A stretch of DNA of 64,000 nt from JBCBDX01 sp038529265 (GTDB taxonomy: Bacteria; Pseudomonadota; Alphaproteobacteria; Rhizobiales; Rhizobiaceae): the NCBI GenBank assembly GCA_038529265.1, contig JBCBDX010000012.1, positions 48,826 to 112,825 of the forward strand. The letters are read 5' to 3'. Position 1 is the stretch's first letter; each line of letters opens with the position of its first letter. Below are positions 25,499 through 34,631 of this stretch, piece after piece. The notes below the pieces were generated by a model. The model was not told the DNA's origin. It did not search any database and saw only the letters and a program-made list of their open reading frames with translations. The translations under genes were made by a program, and so were the position numbers.

Positions 25499-26938
25499 CT
25501 AGCTCACCAAACGTGCGGCTTTGTAAGCGTCTCGGTAGCGACCATGCGCTGCGGTGAAAGCCTCACGCAAACCGGCTTCAGGTTCAAAGACTGACTCTAT
25601 AGGTGGCTGCGTCAAAAACTTTTGGTCAACACCATGGACCGCCATCATCGCCAGACGCGCAGCGCCAAATGCGCCGCCAAAATCACCAGCAACAGGTCGA
25701 GAAACAGGAACGTCCAACGCGGTGGCAACTGCAGTCAGCCAATAGTCTGAGCGACTGCCGCCACCAACAGCAAGCAGGCTATCGATATTCGTACCGGTTT
25801 GAGCCAGCGCATCACGACAATCCCGGATAGCGTGAACCACACCTTCCAAAATCGCTTGCGCCACAGCCGTTCGATCAACCACTTGTTCTATACCAAGCAA
25901 TGAGCCGCGTACTTCAGCGTCATTGTGCGGCGTGCGCTCACCACCAAGATACGGCAAGAATAGCGCCCGCCCAGGCGCCCGAAGCTCGGTTAGAGGCGCT
26001 GTCAACTCGGCAGCGTTGGCGCCGGTGAGACGCGCAAACCATTCAAGCGAATCTGTCGCCGATAAAATGACGCCCATCTGGTGCCATGTTTCCGGCAGCG
26101 CGTGACAGAAAGTATGCACAGCCGTAGCGGGGTCCGGCGAGTAGGACGGGCACGATGCAAATAAAACACCGGATGTGCCAAGCGACACGAAGGCAGTACC
26201 GGGTGTCGCAACACCAACGCCCACCGCCGACGCCGCATTGTCTCCACCGCCGCCAGCGACAATGACACTGTCGCTAAAGCCGAACTTTTCAGCCAGTTCC
26301 CCGCGCAAGGTACCCGATGCCTCGGACCCTTCAACCAAGCGCGGCATGTGAGAACGATTAAGACCCGTTGCTGCGAGCAGGCCATCATCCCAATCGCGCT
26401 TTTCGACATCAAGCCAGCTCGTACCGGCGCTGTCCGACATATCGGAAGCATAGTCACCAGTTAGCCAAAGCCGCAAATAGTCCTTTGGCAAAAGCACTTT
26501 GGTTGTTTGCTCAAATATGTCTGGCTCATGTTTGCGCACCCAAGCGAGCTTCGGCGCTGTGAACCCTGGAAAAACAATATTGCCAGACTTTGCCCGCCAT
26601 TTTGGATCGTCATCAAGCTCGGCTGCTTGTTCCGCAGAGCGTGTGTCATTCCACAGGATGCAGGGGCGTAATGGCTGATCAGATGCGTTCAAAAGCGTTG
26701 CACCGTGCATCTGCCCCGAAAGGCCGATGGCTTGCACATTGCTCAAAGACTGGCGAGATGCCAACTCACTCAGAGTGGTACGAGCCGCTTCCAACCAGCT
26801 GTTGGCGTCCTGTTCAGACCAGCCTGGATGCGGGCGCTGAACCGAAAGGGAAGCATGGGCCTCGTCGACGATATTTTGACTATCGTCAACGAGTACAGCC
26901 TTCAGTCCTGATGTTCCAAGGTCAAGCCCGATATACAT
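25499..26938 (-). CDS. xylB: Xylulokinase
   Basis: XylB phosphorylates D-xylulose to xylulose 5-phosphate for the pentose phosphate pathway. The 479-residue FGGY-family kinase has the N-terminal phosphate loop GLDLGTSGLKAVLVD, GLSGQMHGATLL, and a C-terminal ATP-site VGGGSRSDYWL. It starts 5 bases after the xylG stop and is part of the xylF-H-G-B transcription unit. Confidence 0.95.
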   Translation of the reverse strand: MYIGLDLGTSGLKAVLVDDSQNIVDEAHASLSVQRPHPGWSEQDANSWLEAARTTLSELASRQSLSNVQAIGLSGQMHGATLLNASDQPLRPCILWNDTRSAEQAAELDDDPKWRAKSGNIVFPGFTAPKLAWVRKHEPDIFEQTTKVLLPKDYLRLWLTGDYASDMSDSAGTSWLDVEKRDWDDGLLAATGLNRSHMPRLVEGSEASGTLRGELAEKFGFSDSVIVAGGGGDNAASAVGVGVATPGTAFVSLGTSGVLFASCPSYSPDPATAVHTFCHALPETWHQMGVILSATDSLEWFARLTGANAAELTAPLTELRAPGRALFLPYLGGERTPHNDAEVRGSLLGIEQVVDRTAVAQAILEGVVHAIRDCRDALAQTGTNIDSLLAVGGGSRSDYWLTAVATALDVPVSRPVAGDFGGAFGAARLAMMAVHGVDQKFLTQPPIESVFEPEAGLREAFTAAHGRYRDAYKAARLVS

Positions 26939-26943
26939 AATGG

Positions 26944-27708
26944 TCAGGCAGCAAGCTGTTCGGGTTTCTTGCCGGCAATGATCATGGCCAAAAGATCATC
27001 CGTCGTAACTTCATCAACATTGACGATACCAACAAGCTTGCCATTCTTCATGACCGCAGCGCGATCGCATAGCGCTTTCACCTGATGCACATCATGGTCG
27101 ATGAGGAAGATACCAAGGCCATCTTTCTTCAATTCCTGAATAAGTTCCGCAACCATCTGCGTTTCTTGAGGCCCAAGAGCGGCAGTAGGCTCATCCATGA
27201 TCAGGATTTTTGCATTGAAGTAGACAGCACGGGCAATCGCAACCGACTGACGTTGGCCACCAGACAGAGCAGACACAGGCGCGGAGAACTTCTTAAAGTT
27301 CGGGTTCAAACGACCCATGATCTTGCGGGTCTCAGCCTCCATGCGCGCATCATCGACAAACCCTAGAGGCGTTGTGAGTTCCCGGCCAAGAAACAGGTTC
27401 GAAGCAGCATCAAGGTTATCGGCCAACGCCAACGTCTGGTAAATGGTCTCGATATTGTATCCGCGCGCATCGCGTGGGTTTCGGATCGTTGCCTTATCGC
27501 CATTGACGAAGACGTCACCTGCATCTGCTTGATAGGCACCCGAAAGGCATTTGATCAGCGTCGATTTGCCCGCACCATTGTGGCCAAGCAGGCCAACGAC
27601 TTCGCCGGGAAAGAGGTCGACCGAAACGTGGTCAACTGCCTTAATGCCACCAAAAGCGATGGAGATATCACGCAAGTCGACGAGTGGAGTTCCGCTACGG
27701 TCTACCAT
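26944..27708 (-). CDS. xylG: Xylose-type ABC transporter ATP-binding protein (single domain)
   Basis: A 254-residue ATPase with Walker A GHNGAGKST, signature LSGGQRQSV and Walker B ILIMDEPTAALG. E. coli XylG has two ATPase domains in about 500 residues; this one has one and must act as a homodimer, as is usual in this alphaproteobacterial pentose-importer group. Its first base overlaps the end of the permease gene. Confidence 0.88.
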   Translation of the reverse strand: MVDRSGTPLVDLRDISIAFGGIKAVDHVSVDLFPGEVVGLLGHNGAGKSTLIKCLSGAYQADAGDVFVNGDKATIRNPRDARGYNIETIYQTLALADNLDAASNLFLGRELTTPLGFVDDARMEAETRKIMGRLNPNFKKFSAPVSALSGGQRQSVAIARAVYFNAKILIMDEPTAALGPQETQMVAELIQELKKDGLGIFLIDHDVHQVKALCDRAAVMKNGKLVGIVNVDEVTTDDLLAMIIAGKKPEQLAA

Positions 27709-29018
27709 TATTTCGCCCCCGTACGTTTGCGATAGATGATGTCGATGAGAACAGCAGCAACAAGCACCGTGCCCACAACGATGTTTTGGAACGGTGCATC
27801 AACACCGACCATGGCCATGCCAGACTGCAAGGACTGCATGATTAAGGCGCCAAGGATCGCGCCGTAGATGGTTCCAAGACCACCGGACAAAGCTGTTCCG
27901 CCGATCACGGCAGCGGCGATGACCCGAAGTTCATCCAGTGTACCGATATCGTTGGAGTGGAATGTCAAACGCGCGGAAGCAACGATCGCCGAGATCGCAC
28001 ACAGTGCACCCATTATGGCGAAGACTTTGACAGTCAGCATGCGCGTGTTGATACCCGATAGTTCGGCCGCATCGGGGTTGCCACCTGTTGCGAATATATA
28101 GCGACCGAGCCGCGTGCGTTTGGCAACAAGCGTCATCACAAACGCCACGGCAATCAGCAGCAGCACGGATATTGGCAGCCCGTAGCCGACACTCAGGCCT
28201 TCGGGCATGGTTTCTCCGCGCGCCTCAAACATGCGCCGCAGGCGGTTGGCCGGAATTTCATAAGAATTCAAAATGGCAATGAAGCCCATGATCGCGCCAA
28301 CCACGATACCGCCAAGCACGAACTCGGCCCACATTGGCTTGACCGGGAACTCATGGGCGATTTTGTTACGGCGCGCAGACAACAAGGCCGCAACTGCCGC
28401 TATGGAGGCAAGGATACCAAACACCCAGCTCCATGTTTCGCCAAGCGTGCCACCAATACCGCCAAATAGTTGGAAATTGGCATCGAGCGGGCCGATTGTC
28501 TGGCCGTTTGTCAGATACCAGGCAACGTTACGCCAGATGAGCAGACCGCCCAGTGTCACGATGAACGCAGGGATGGTCAGATAGCCAACCAAATATCCAT
28601 GGAATGCGCCAATAGCCACGCCAGTTGCCAATCCGACAATGATTGCAAGAGGCGCTGTCATCGGGTTACCGAGACCCAATCCGAACAATTCAGGCGCGAC
28701 AAAGGTCTGCGTCATTGCCATCATGGCTGAACAGGTGGCCAGAAGCGAACCGACTGAAAGGTCGATATGACGCGTCACGATGATGAACACCATACCTGTC
28801 GCCATGATCGCCACGGACACTGTCTGGATCGTGAGGTTAAAAATGTTGCGCGGCGTCAGAAAACGGCCGTCAGTGATGAAGTGAAACGCGAGGCAAAGCA
28901 CGATGAAGGCGCCAATCATACCCAACAAGCGTGTATCAACTTCGAGCGTTTGTAAGAGGGACTTGCGTGCCGCGCCATCAGCTGCGGGCGCACTGTCGGT
29001 GACCGTAGCGTCACTCAT
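27708..29018 (-). CDS. xylH: Xylose-type ABC transporter permease
   Basis: The 436-residue membrane protein of the RbsC/XylH family carries conserved stretches VIAAAVIGGTALSGGLGTIYGAILGA and ATGGNPDAAELSGI. An insertion near the middle (about residues 205-275, containing NRLRRMFEARGETMPEGLS) matches the longer XylH subgroup. Start 29018 (MSDATVTDSAP) follows GTGGAGCTGGCC. Confidence 0.9.
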   Translation of the reverse strand: MSDATVTDSAPAADGAARKSLLQTLEVDTRLLGMIGAFIVLCLAFHFITDGRFLTPRNIFNLTIQTVSVAIMATGMVFIIVTRHIDLSVGSLLATCSAMMAMTQTFVAPELFGLGLGNPMTAPLAIIVGLATGVAIGAFHGYLVGYLTIPAFIVTLGGLLIWRNVAWYLTNGQTIGPLDANFQLFGGIGGTLGETWSWVFGILASIAAVAALLSARRNKIAHEFPVKPMWAEFVLGGIVVGAIMGFIAILNSYEIPANRLRRMFEARGETMPEGLSVGYGLPISVLLLIAVAFVMTLVAKRTRLGRYIFATGGNPDAAELSGINTRMLTVKVFAIMGALCAISAIVASARLTFHSNDIGTLDELRVIAAAVIGGTALSGGLGTIYGAILGALIMQSLQSGMAMVGVDAPFQNIVVGTVLVAAVLIDIIYRKRTGAK

Positions 29019-29048
29019 GGCCAGCTCCACGGGATTTGTTTAAGAAAA

Positions 29049-29071
29049 CCACCGCCCCTTAGGGACGGTGG
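29049..29071 (-). terminator. Partial terminator/processing hairpin between xylF and xylH
   Basis: On the minus strand CCACCGTCCC-TAA-GGGGCGGTGG forms a stem with one mismatch, followed by TTTTCTT. It comes 25 bases after the xylF stop inside the operon, so it probably attenuates transcription and favours the binding protein. Confidence 0.65.
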
Positions 29072-29096
29072 CCAATTTTTCTTGAAAACTGATCAA

Positions 29097-30137
29097 TCAG
29101 TTACAAGGAGCCGGACCGCCGGATACGCCCTGGCAGAGTGCTTCTTGCGTGATCCAGCCTGCATCAACAACAACTGAAAGGTTGTCGGCTGTGACAGGAA
29201 CAGGCGCAAGGAATCGAGCAGTCATTTCTGTGCCACCCGGTGACGTCCACTTGGCGGAACCATCAATGTCAGTCATCATCGCGCCTTCGGCCATGCCGGC
29301 TAGAGCGACTGCGATTTCACCGGCAGCTTTTCCGAGTTCACGCGCGTCTTTCCACACAGACACAGTCTGAGTGCCAAGTGCAACTCGGTTGAGGGCAGCG
29401 TGGTCACCATCCTGACCGGAGACAGGAATACCTTCCATGCCTTGTGCTGTCAGGGCAGCAACGACACCACCTGCAGTACCATCGTTTGAAGCGACAACCG
29501 CATCAACGCCATTGTCTTGCGCTGTCAGGATCTGCTCCATGTTGCGCTGAGCGTTCGCTGGCAACCAACCATCTGTGTAAGCTTCGCCAACGATCGTGAT
29601 TGCACCTGAATCAATGGCTTCCTGCAGAACTTCTTGCTGACCGCCGCGAAGGAAGTCGGCGTTAGGGTCAGTTGGTGAGCCTTTGATCATGACATAGTTG
29701 CCTTCTGGCTGAGCAGCCAGAACAGCACGCGCCTGCATACGACCAACTTCGATGTTGTCGAACGTCAGGTAGAATGCACGTGGGTCTTCGATCAGACGAT
29801 CGTAACCAACGACAGGAATACCTTCATCGGCTGCAGCCTGAACTGCTGGGCCAATGGCTTGGGCATCTTGTGCGAGAATGATGAGTGCGTCGACACCCTG
29901 AGCGATCAAGCTTTCAATGTCAGACAGCTGTTTTGCAGAAGAAGACTGGGCGTCTGCAGAGACATAGGTCGCGCCAGCAGCTTCCAGCGCGCCTTTGATG
30001 GCTGCTTCGTCTGTTTTCCAACGTTCTTCCTGGAAGTTTGACCAGCTGACACCGACGGTCACACTGTGACTACCAGCAAGTGCAGTTGATGTAAGTGCCA
30101 CGGAAACTGCCGCAGCGAGCACGAGTGCTTTGCGCAT
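29097..30137 (-). CDS. xylF: D-xylose ABC transporter solute-binding protein
   Basis: A periplasmic protein of 346 residues with signal peptide MRKALVLAAAVSVALTSTALA. It belongs to the ribose/xylose family; YDRLIEDPRAFYLTFDNIEVGRMQA and the IKGSPTDPNADFLRGGQQEVL region match XylF. It is the first gene of the xylose importer operon and diverges from the ROK regulator. Confidence 0.92.
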   Translation of the reverse strand: MRKALVLAAAVSVALTSTALAGSHSVTVGVSWSNFQEERWKTDEAAIKGALEAAGATYVSADAQSSSAKQLSDIESLIAQGVDALIILAQDAQAIGPAVQAAADEGIPVVGYDRLIEDPRAFYLTFDNIEVGRMQARAVLAAQPEGNYVMIKGSPTDPNADFLRGGQQEVLQEAIDSGAITIVGEAYTDGWLPANAQRNMEQILTAQDNGVDAVVASNDGTAGGVVAALTAQGMEGIPVSGQDGDHAALNRVALGTQTVSVWKDARELGKAAGEIAVALAGMAEGAMMTDIDGSAKWTSPGGTEMTARFLAPVPVTADNLSVVVDAGWITQEALCQGVSGGPAPCN

Positions 30138-30218
30138 ATAAAAGATCCTCCCTTATGCGTGACGTTCCGCTTTGTTTGCAGAACCGCCTTCCCCAATACT
30201 GGCAGATTAAATTCAGTT

Positions 30219-30234
30219 GTCAAATTTATTTGAC
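30219..30234. promoter_or_regulatory. Candidate XylR (ROK) operator
   Basis: GTCAAAT-TT-ATTTGAC is a perfect 7-bp dyad with a 2-base centre, in the 207-base divergent gap between xylF and the ROK regulator gene. AT-rich dyads of this kind are common for ROK-family repressors. It could block both promoters. Confidence 0.5.
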
Positions 30235-30344
30235 GAAAAAATCGCTTCGATCTATTGTTTTAGTGGGAGGAAGGCGCGTGCACTGCATCATTTCATGCTG
30301 CAGTGCGATGAAAATATGGTTTATTTCGTTAGCGTCTAAATTAA

Positions 30345-31604
30345 ATGCTGAATTCGACAGGAACCCCGAATGATGCCGGGGCTAAAAACATTGAAGGCTG
30401 CGGCCCGTTGAACGCGGCGAGCGAATTGCGCGCGGCAACAACGAAGCAGCAGATATATGAAGCGATCAGGGCACAAGGTGAAATTGCACGTGTTGACATC
30501 TCAAAGCAGGTCGGTGTCAGCGCAGGATCGGTCACAACCATTACCGCCGAGCTGATCGCCTCAGGCTTGGTTACCGAGGTTGAAGCCACCGATCGCGACG
30601 GTGAAAGTGGACGCGGCAGACCGCCCGTATCGCTGCGCGTCAATCCCGAAAGCCATTTCGTTGCCGGCATCAAGCTGAGCACGCCCTACCACTCAGCGGT
30701 CATCATGGACATGTCCGGCGATATACGCGCGGAAATCATCTTGCCATGCACGACTGTTCGCCACCAAGCCGGAGAAATCTGCGACTTCATCGATCAGCTT
30801 TTGCAACAAGCGCTTGAAGGAGCCGGCCTTAAACTCGACCAAATCGATATGATTGGAGTAGGTCTGCCCGGTTTTGTGGATCATCACTCCGGCGTTGTTG
30901 CCTGGTCACCCCTATTGGCAACCAACAACATCGCAATCCGAGATATTCTGCAGGAACGTGTCGGTATTCCCGTTGACGTCGATAATGATGCAAACCTGCT
31001 GACGCTGGCCGAGCTTTGGTTTGGGGCTGGTCGCTCAATGCGTGATTTTGCTGTCGTTACAATTGAACACGGTATCGGCATGGGGCTGGTGATCGACAAT
31101 CAACTCTATCGTGGCGCTCGTGGCATGGGCATGGAGCTCGGACACACAAAAGTGCAGCTTGATGGCGCGCTATGCCGCTGCGGCCAGCGCGGTTGTTTGG
31201 AGGCATATGTTGCGGACTATGCGTTGGTACGTGAAGCATCAACGGCACTCAATATGCCCAACAAAAGAGACATCAGCGACATGATGGAAGAACTGTTCAA
31301 TGAGGCAAAATCGGGGAACGAGGCAGCACGCGCGATCTTCCATAGAGCCGGTCGTTATCTCGCTGTTGGGCTTGCCAATGTCATCAACCTTTTTGATCCG
31401 AGCCTGATTATTCTGTCCGGCGACCGCATTCGCTATGACTATCTCTACGCCAAGGAAGTCTTGGAAGACATGGCAACCATGACGCCAAATGCCCATAGTC
31501 GATCAACCAAAATTCAATCGCATCAATGGGGTGACTTGGTGTGGGCACAAGGGGCAGCGGCGCTGGCGCTCTCGTCGGTCACGAACACAATGTTTGAATC
31601 ATGA
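30345..31604 (+). CDS. xylR: ROK-family transcriptional regulator (XylR-like)
   Basis: A sugar-responsive repressor of 419 residues. It has a winged helix at about residues 30-80 (KQQIYEAIRAQGEIARVDISKQVGVSAG) and a ROK sugar-kinase-like domain with the zinc-binding CRCGQRGCLEAY signature. Divergent placement beside xylF and a dyad operator in the gap support control of the xylose genes. No good ribosome binding site precedes ATG 30345. It overlaps the next gene by 4 bases. Confidence 0.87.
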   Translation: MLNSTGTPNDAGAKNIEGCGPLNAASELRAATTKQQIYEAIRAQGEIARVDISKQVGVSAGSVTTITAELIASGLVTEVEATDRDGESGRGRPPVSLRVNPESHFVAGIKLSTPYHSAVIMDMSGDIRAEIILPCTTVRHQAGEICDFIDQLLQQALEGAGLKLDQIDMIGVGLPGFVDHHSGVVAWSPLLATNNIAIRDILQERVGIPVDVDNDANLLTLAELWFGAGRSMRDFAVVTIEHGIGMGLVIDNQLYRGARGMGMELGHTKVQLDGALCRCGQRGCLEAYVADYALVREASTALNMPNKRDISDMMEELFNEAKSGNEAARAIFHRAGRYLAVGLANVINLFDPSLIILSGDRIRYDYLYAKEVLEDMATMTPNAHSRSTKIQSHQWGDLVWAQGAAALALSSVTNTMFES

Positions 31605-33169
31605 AAAACAGATCCATCATAGTGACAGCGCTGGCTTTTGCGATCTTTGGAACATCAAACAGCCATGCGCAAAACACACACCCGCTTTTTGAGGACCGCT
31701 CCGCAACGCTGCCAATAGAACACGTTTATGAAGGTGGCTGGGAGCACTTTGTTGGTGGCGGTGTCGCAGTCTTTGATTGCAATAATGATGATTTACCAGA
31801 TTTCTACGCCGCCGGCGGAGAAAGCCCTGCCCGGCTTTTCATCAACAAGTCTACCGCTCGGGGAAGCCTTACATTTGAACTTGGCAAACAAGCAACAGAA
31901 CTGACGGGCGTCACTGGAGCCTATCCTATCAATGTTGACGGTGATGAACATACTGATCTGATTGTCCTGCGCGTCGGGGAGAACTTTGCTCTGCGTGGTT
32001 TAGGGAACTGTGCCTTTGAACGGGCCAACGAAGATTGGGGCTTTGATGGCGGCAATTCCTGGTCCACGAGCTTCTCCGCTACGTGGGAGAATGGCCAGAA
32101 CTGGCCGACGATGTTTGTTGGCAATTATGTCGACCGGACAAATCCAGAAGGCCCGTTTGAAGCGTGTGATAAGAATGAGTTACATCGACCGACTGGCAAA
32201 CGGTTTGATGAACCAATATTGATCGAGCCTGGCTTCTGCGCGCTATCTGCGCTTGTCTCAGATGAGTTGCGTGTTGGCCGTAAAGAACTGCGCATTTCCA
32301 ATGACCGACACTATTACGTGCGCGGCGGCTCAGAGCAAAAGCTGCGGCTCGACACGCTGGAATTCCTGGGCCCGGACGATGGTTGGCCAACGGTTGCGCT
32401 TTGGGGCATGGGTATTGCAGCTCAAGACATTACTGGCGATGGACGCGCAGAAGTTATGTCTACCTCCATGGGTGACCAGCTATTGCAGATCGCGACAGAT
32501 GACGGCTTTGAAAACGCGCCTTACAGCATTGGTACCTATGCCCAAAAACCGTTTCTGGGAGACGATGGTCGCCCCTCGACAGGCTGGCACGCGCAGTTCG
32601 GTGACGTCGATAATAATGGTTTGGTCGACCTTTTTATCGCCAAGGGTAATGTCGATCAAATGCCCTCCAACGCAATCAAAGATCCAAACAACCTGCTGGT
32701 TCAAAGCGGGGATGGAACCTTCATGGAAAGAGCGATGGAAGCCAAAGTCGCCACAACTGATCGCTCTCGCGGTGCTGCACTTGCTGACTTGAACAATGAC
32801 GGGCTCTTGGACCTCATAGTTATGAACAGGCGCGCACCATTGGAACTCTATGAAAATGTCACCAAAGGTTCAGGCAATTGGCTGACGTTGAACCTGACCG
32901 GTGACAAAAACAACGTGAACGCCATCGGCTCGTTCATTGAAGTACGTACCGACGAGAAACTTCATACGCGAGAAATCACAATCGGTGGCGGCCATGCGGG
33001 AGGGCAATTGCTCCCGCAGCACTTTGGCCTCGGAGGCATCTCTGAAGCACACGTCCGGATAACGGCGCCGGATGGTTCAGTAGCCAGCAGTTGGACTTTG
33101 GTTCCAGCAAATGCGCGCTGTGGCTTTTCTTTCGACAAAGGTCAAATGAGCTGTTCACCCACGATGTAG
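31601..33169 (+). CDS. Secreted VCBS/ASPIC-UnbV repeat protein (CRTAC1 family)
   Basis: The 522-residue exported protein (signal peptide ending SNSHA) carries FG-GAP/VCBS-type calcium-loop repeats: FDCNNDDLPDFYAAGG, NVDGDEHTDLIVLR, DITGDGRAEVMS, DVDNNGLVDLFIAKGN and DLNNDGLLDLIVMN. It ends with an ASPIC/UnbV domain (NAIGSFIEVRT...HFGLGG). It is likely a beta-propeller working in the periplasm or outside the cell. It is coupled by ATGA to the ROK gene and ends 3 bases from the convergent di-haem peroxidase. Function unknown. Confidence 0.82.
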   Translation: MKNRSIIVTALAFAIFGTSNSHAQNTHPLFEDRSATLPIEHVYEGGWEHFVGGGVAVFDCNNDDLPDFYAAGGESPARLFINKSTARGSLTFELGKQATELTGVTGAYPINVDGDEHTDLIVLRVGENFALRGLGNCAFERANEDWGFDGGNSWSTSFSATWENGQNWPTMFVGNYVDRTNPEGPFEACDKNELHRPTGKRFDEPILIEPGFCALSALVSDELRVGRKELRISNDRHYYVRGGSEQKLRLDTLEFLGPDDGWPTVALWGMGIAAQDITGDGRAEVMSTSMGDQLLQIATDDGFENAPYSIGTYAQKPFLGDDGRPSTGWHAQFGDVDNNGLVDLFIAKGNVDQMPSNAIKDPNNLLVQSGDGTFMERAMEAKVATTDRSRGAALADLNNDGLLDLIVMNRRAPLELYENVTKGSGNWLTLNLTGDKNNVNAIGSFIEVRTDEKLHTREITIGGGHAGGQLLPQHFGLGGISEAHVRITAPDGSVASSWTLVPANARCGFSFDKGQMSCSPTM

Positions 33170-33172
33170 GAA

Positions 33173-34498
33173 TTAGCGATCGACGGGAAGCCCACTGGGC
33201 ACAGCATCAGGAATACCCAGCCTACCCCCTTGCAAAGCGGTCTCTCCAGTCAAGCTTTCCAAGAAAGCTACCAGAGCATTTAAGTCTTCTGATGGGAGAG
33301 ACTTATCATCAGTTTTGACCGCAGCGACAATCGCAGCCACCTCGGCTACATCATCTGCAACCGAAAATACAGGTTTGCCTGTTAACACAGGCATTTTCAC
33401 ATCATCGCGCGCAAATGCGGCCCAACCGGCCCGCGGCGCAGTATGGTGTTGCAGATATACAGCAAGGTCATCAATCGCCCCAACATGTCCATAGGGTGCG
33501 TTAAGTGCGACATTGCGCAGGCTTGGCGTTCTGAATTTGTAAAGATCTGCATCATCATTGGTGACCCGCGCGCGGCCAATATCGCGATTATGGCTTTCAA
33601 AGCGGGCACTTTTGCCAGGGCCAATCTGCAGGTCTCCCATAGCATGGAAATCAAAATCAGTCAGCAACTGGCCTGTATGGCACTCGCCACATCCGGCTTC
33701 ACCATAGAAAAGCTCCATGCCTTTGGCGGCTTCGGTGGACAGACCTTCTCCTTCGCGCAGAAACGCATCAAAGGCACTATCGTCTGATCGAAACTCAAAT
33801 GCTACAAACGCGGAAATTGCGTTGGAAACATCGGTAAATTGGATGGGCTGCCCGGCAGCAATTTCAGGATAAACCGTATCAAACTGTCGAGCGTAAGCAT
33901 CGATCTCGGCAACGCGATCGGCAATCACATCCCACGCACCGCCCTCGCCCGTTAGAACACCCAACCGCACTGCACGCGAGACATCGTTCTCACCATATTG
34001 GCCTGCCATCTCATCCTGACTCAGCACAGGAAACATTGTCTGCGCTGAAAGCAGGTCGCGAAACCCGGCGACCATCTCATCTTCAAGCGGTGTACGCAGG
34101 CCGCCAGCCCGGCTTTCATCCACCTCGATGCGCCCATCATGAAACAGAACCGTCCACTGCTTGGCCCCAAGGTTCCATAAGGCGGGTGCGTTGCGCGGAA
34201 TATGCTGTTCGGGAAGATTATCAGGGTTGGCGACACGGTTAGGCCCTACACCCTTACCGCCTTCACCCAAAGAAAGAGACACACCATCACCTGAACCATG
34301 GCGCGGATGATGGCACGTGCCACACGATATATTCTTGTTGCCGGAAAGGATCGGATCCCAGAACAGTAGGCGTCCAAGTTCGACTTCTGCCATATTCACC
34401 GACGGAAAATCATCGTCTGTCAGGGGCATAGGCAAGTCGCTCGCCAAGGCGCTGCTTGATGACAAAAACAAAGAGAGAAAAAAAACAAAAATTCGCAT
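33173..34498 (-). CDS. Di-haem cytochrome c peroxidase/MauG-family protein
   Basis: A periplasmic protein of 441 residues with a signal peptide (cut near ALA-SDL) and two covalent haem sites, CGTCH (residues 59-63) and CGECH in the second half, the hallmark of the bacterial cytochrome c peroxidase/MauG family. TPSLRNVALNAPYGHVGAIDDLAVYLQHH is the conserved C-terminal stretch. It may reduce peroxide or oxidise a protein side chain. Its convergent neighbour is an UnbV-type propeller, a pairing that could reflect a working partnership. Confidence 0.87.
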   Translation of the reverse strand: MRIFVFFLSLFLSSSSALASDLPMPLTDDDFPSVNMAEVELGRLLFWDPILSGNKNISCGTCHHPRHGSGDGVSLSLGEGGKGVGPNRVANPDNLPEQHIPRNAPALWNLGAKQWTVLFHDGRIEVDESRAGGLRTPLEDEMVAGFRDLLSAQTMFPVLSQDEMAGQYGENDVSRAVRLGVLTGEGGAWDVIADRVAEIDAYARQFDTVYPEIAAGQPIQFTDVSNAISAFVAFEFRSDDSAFDAFLREGEGLSTEAAKGMELFYGEAGCGECHTGQLLTDFDFHAMGDLQIGPGKSARFESHNRDIGRARVTNDDADLYKFRTPSLRNVALNAPYGHVGAIDDLAVYLQHHTAPRAGWAAFARDDVKMPVLTGKPVFSVADDVAEVAAIVAAVKTDDKSLPSEDLNALVAFLESLTGETALQGGRLGIPDAVPSGLPVDR

Positions 34499-34631
34499 CG
34501 GGGCAGTTGTGCTTGTCTAGAATAAAAATGCAATGCGGCATCTGCTTTGTTCTTAACCGCTTGTCACAATATCGATCTAGTTTGCAGCGCAGCAAAAAGG
34601 GCGATACCCAGAAGAAAACCGGATTCGATTG

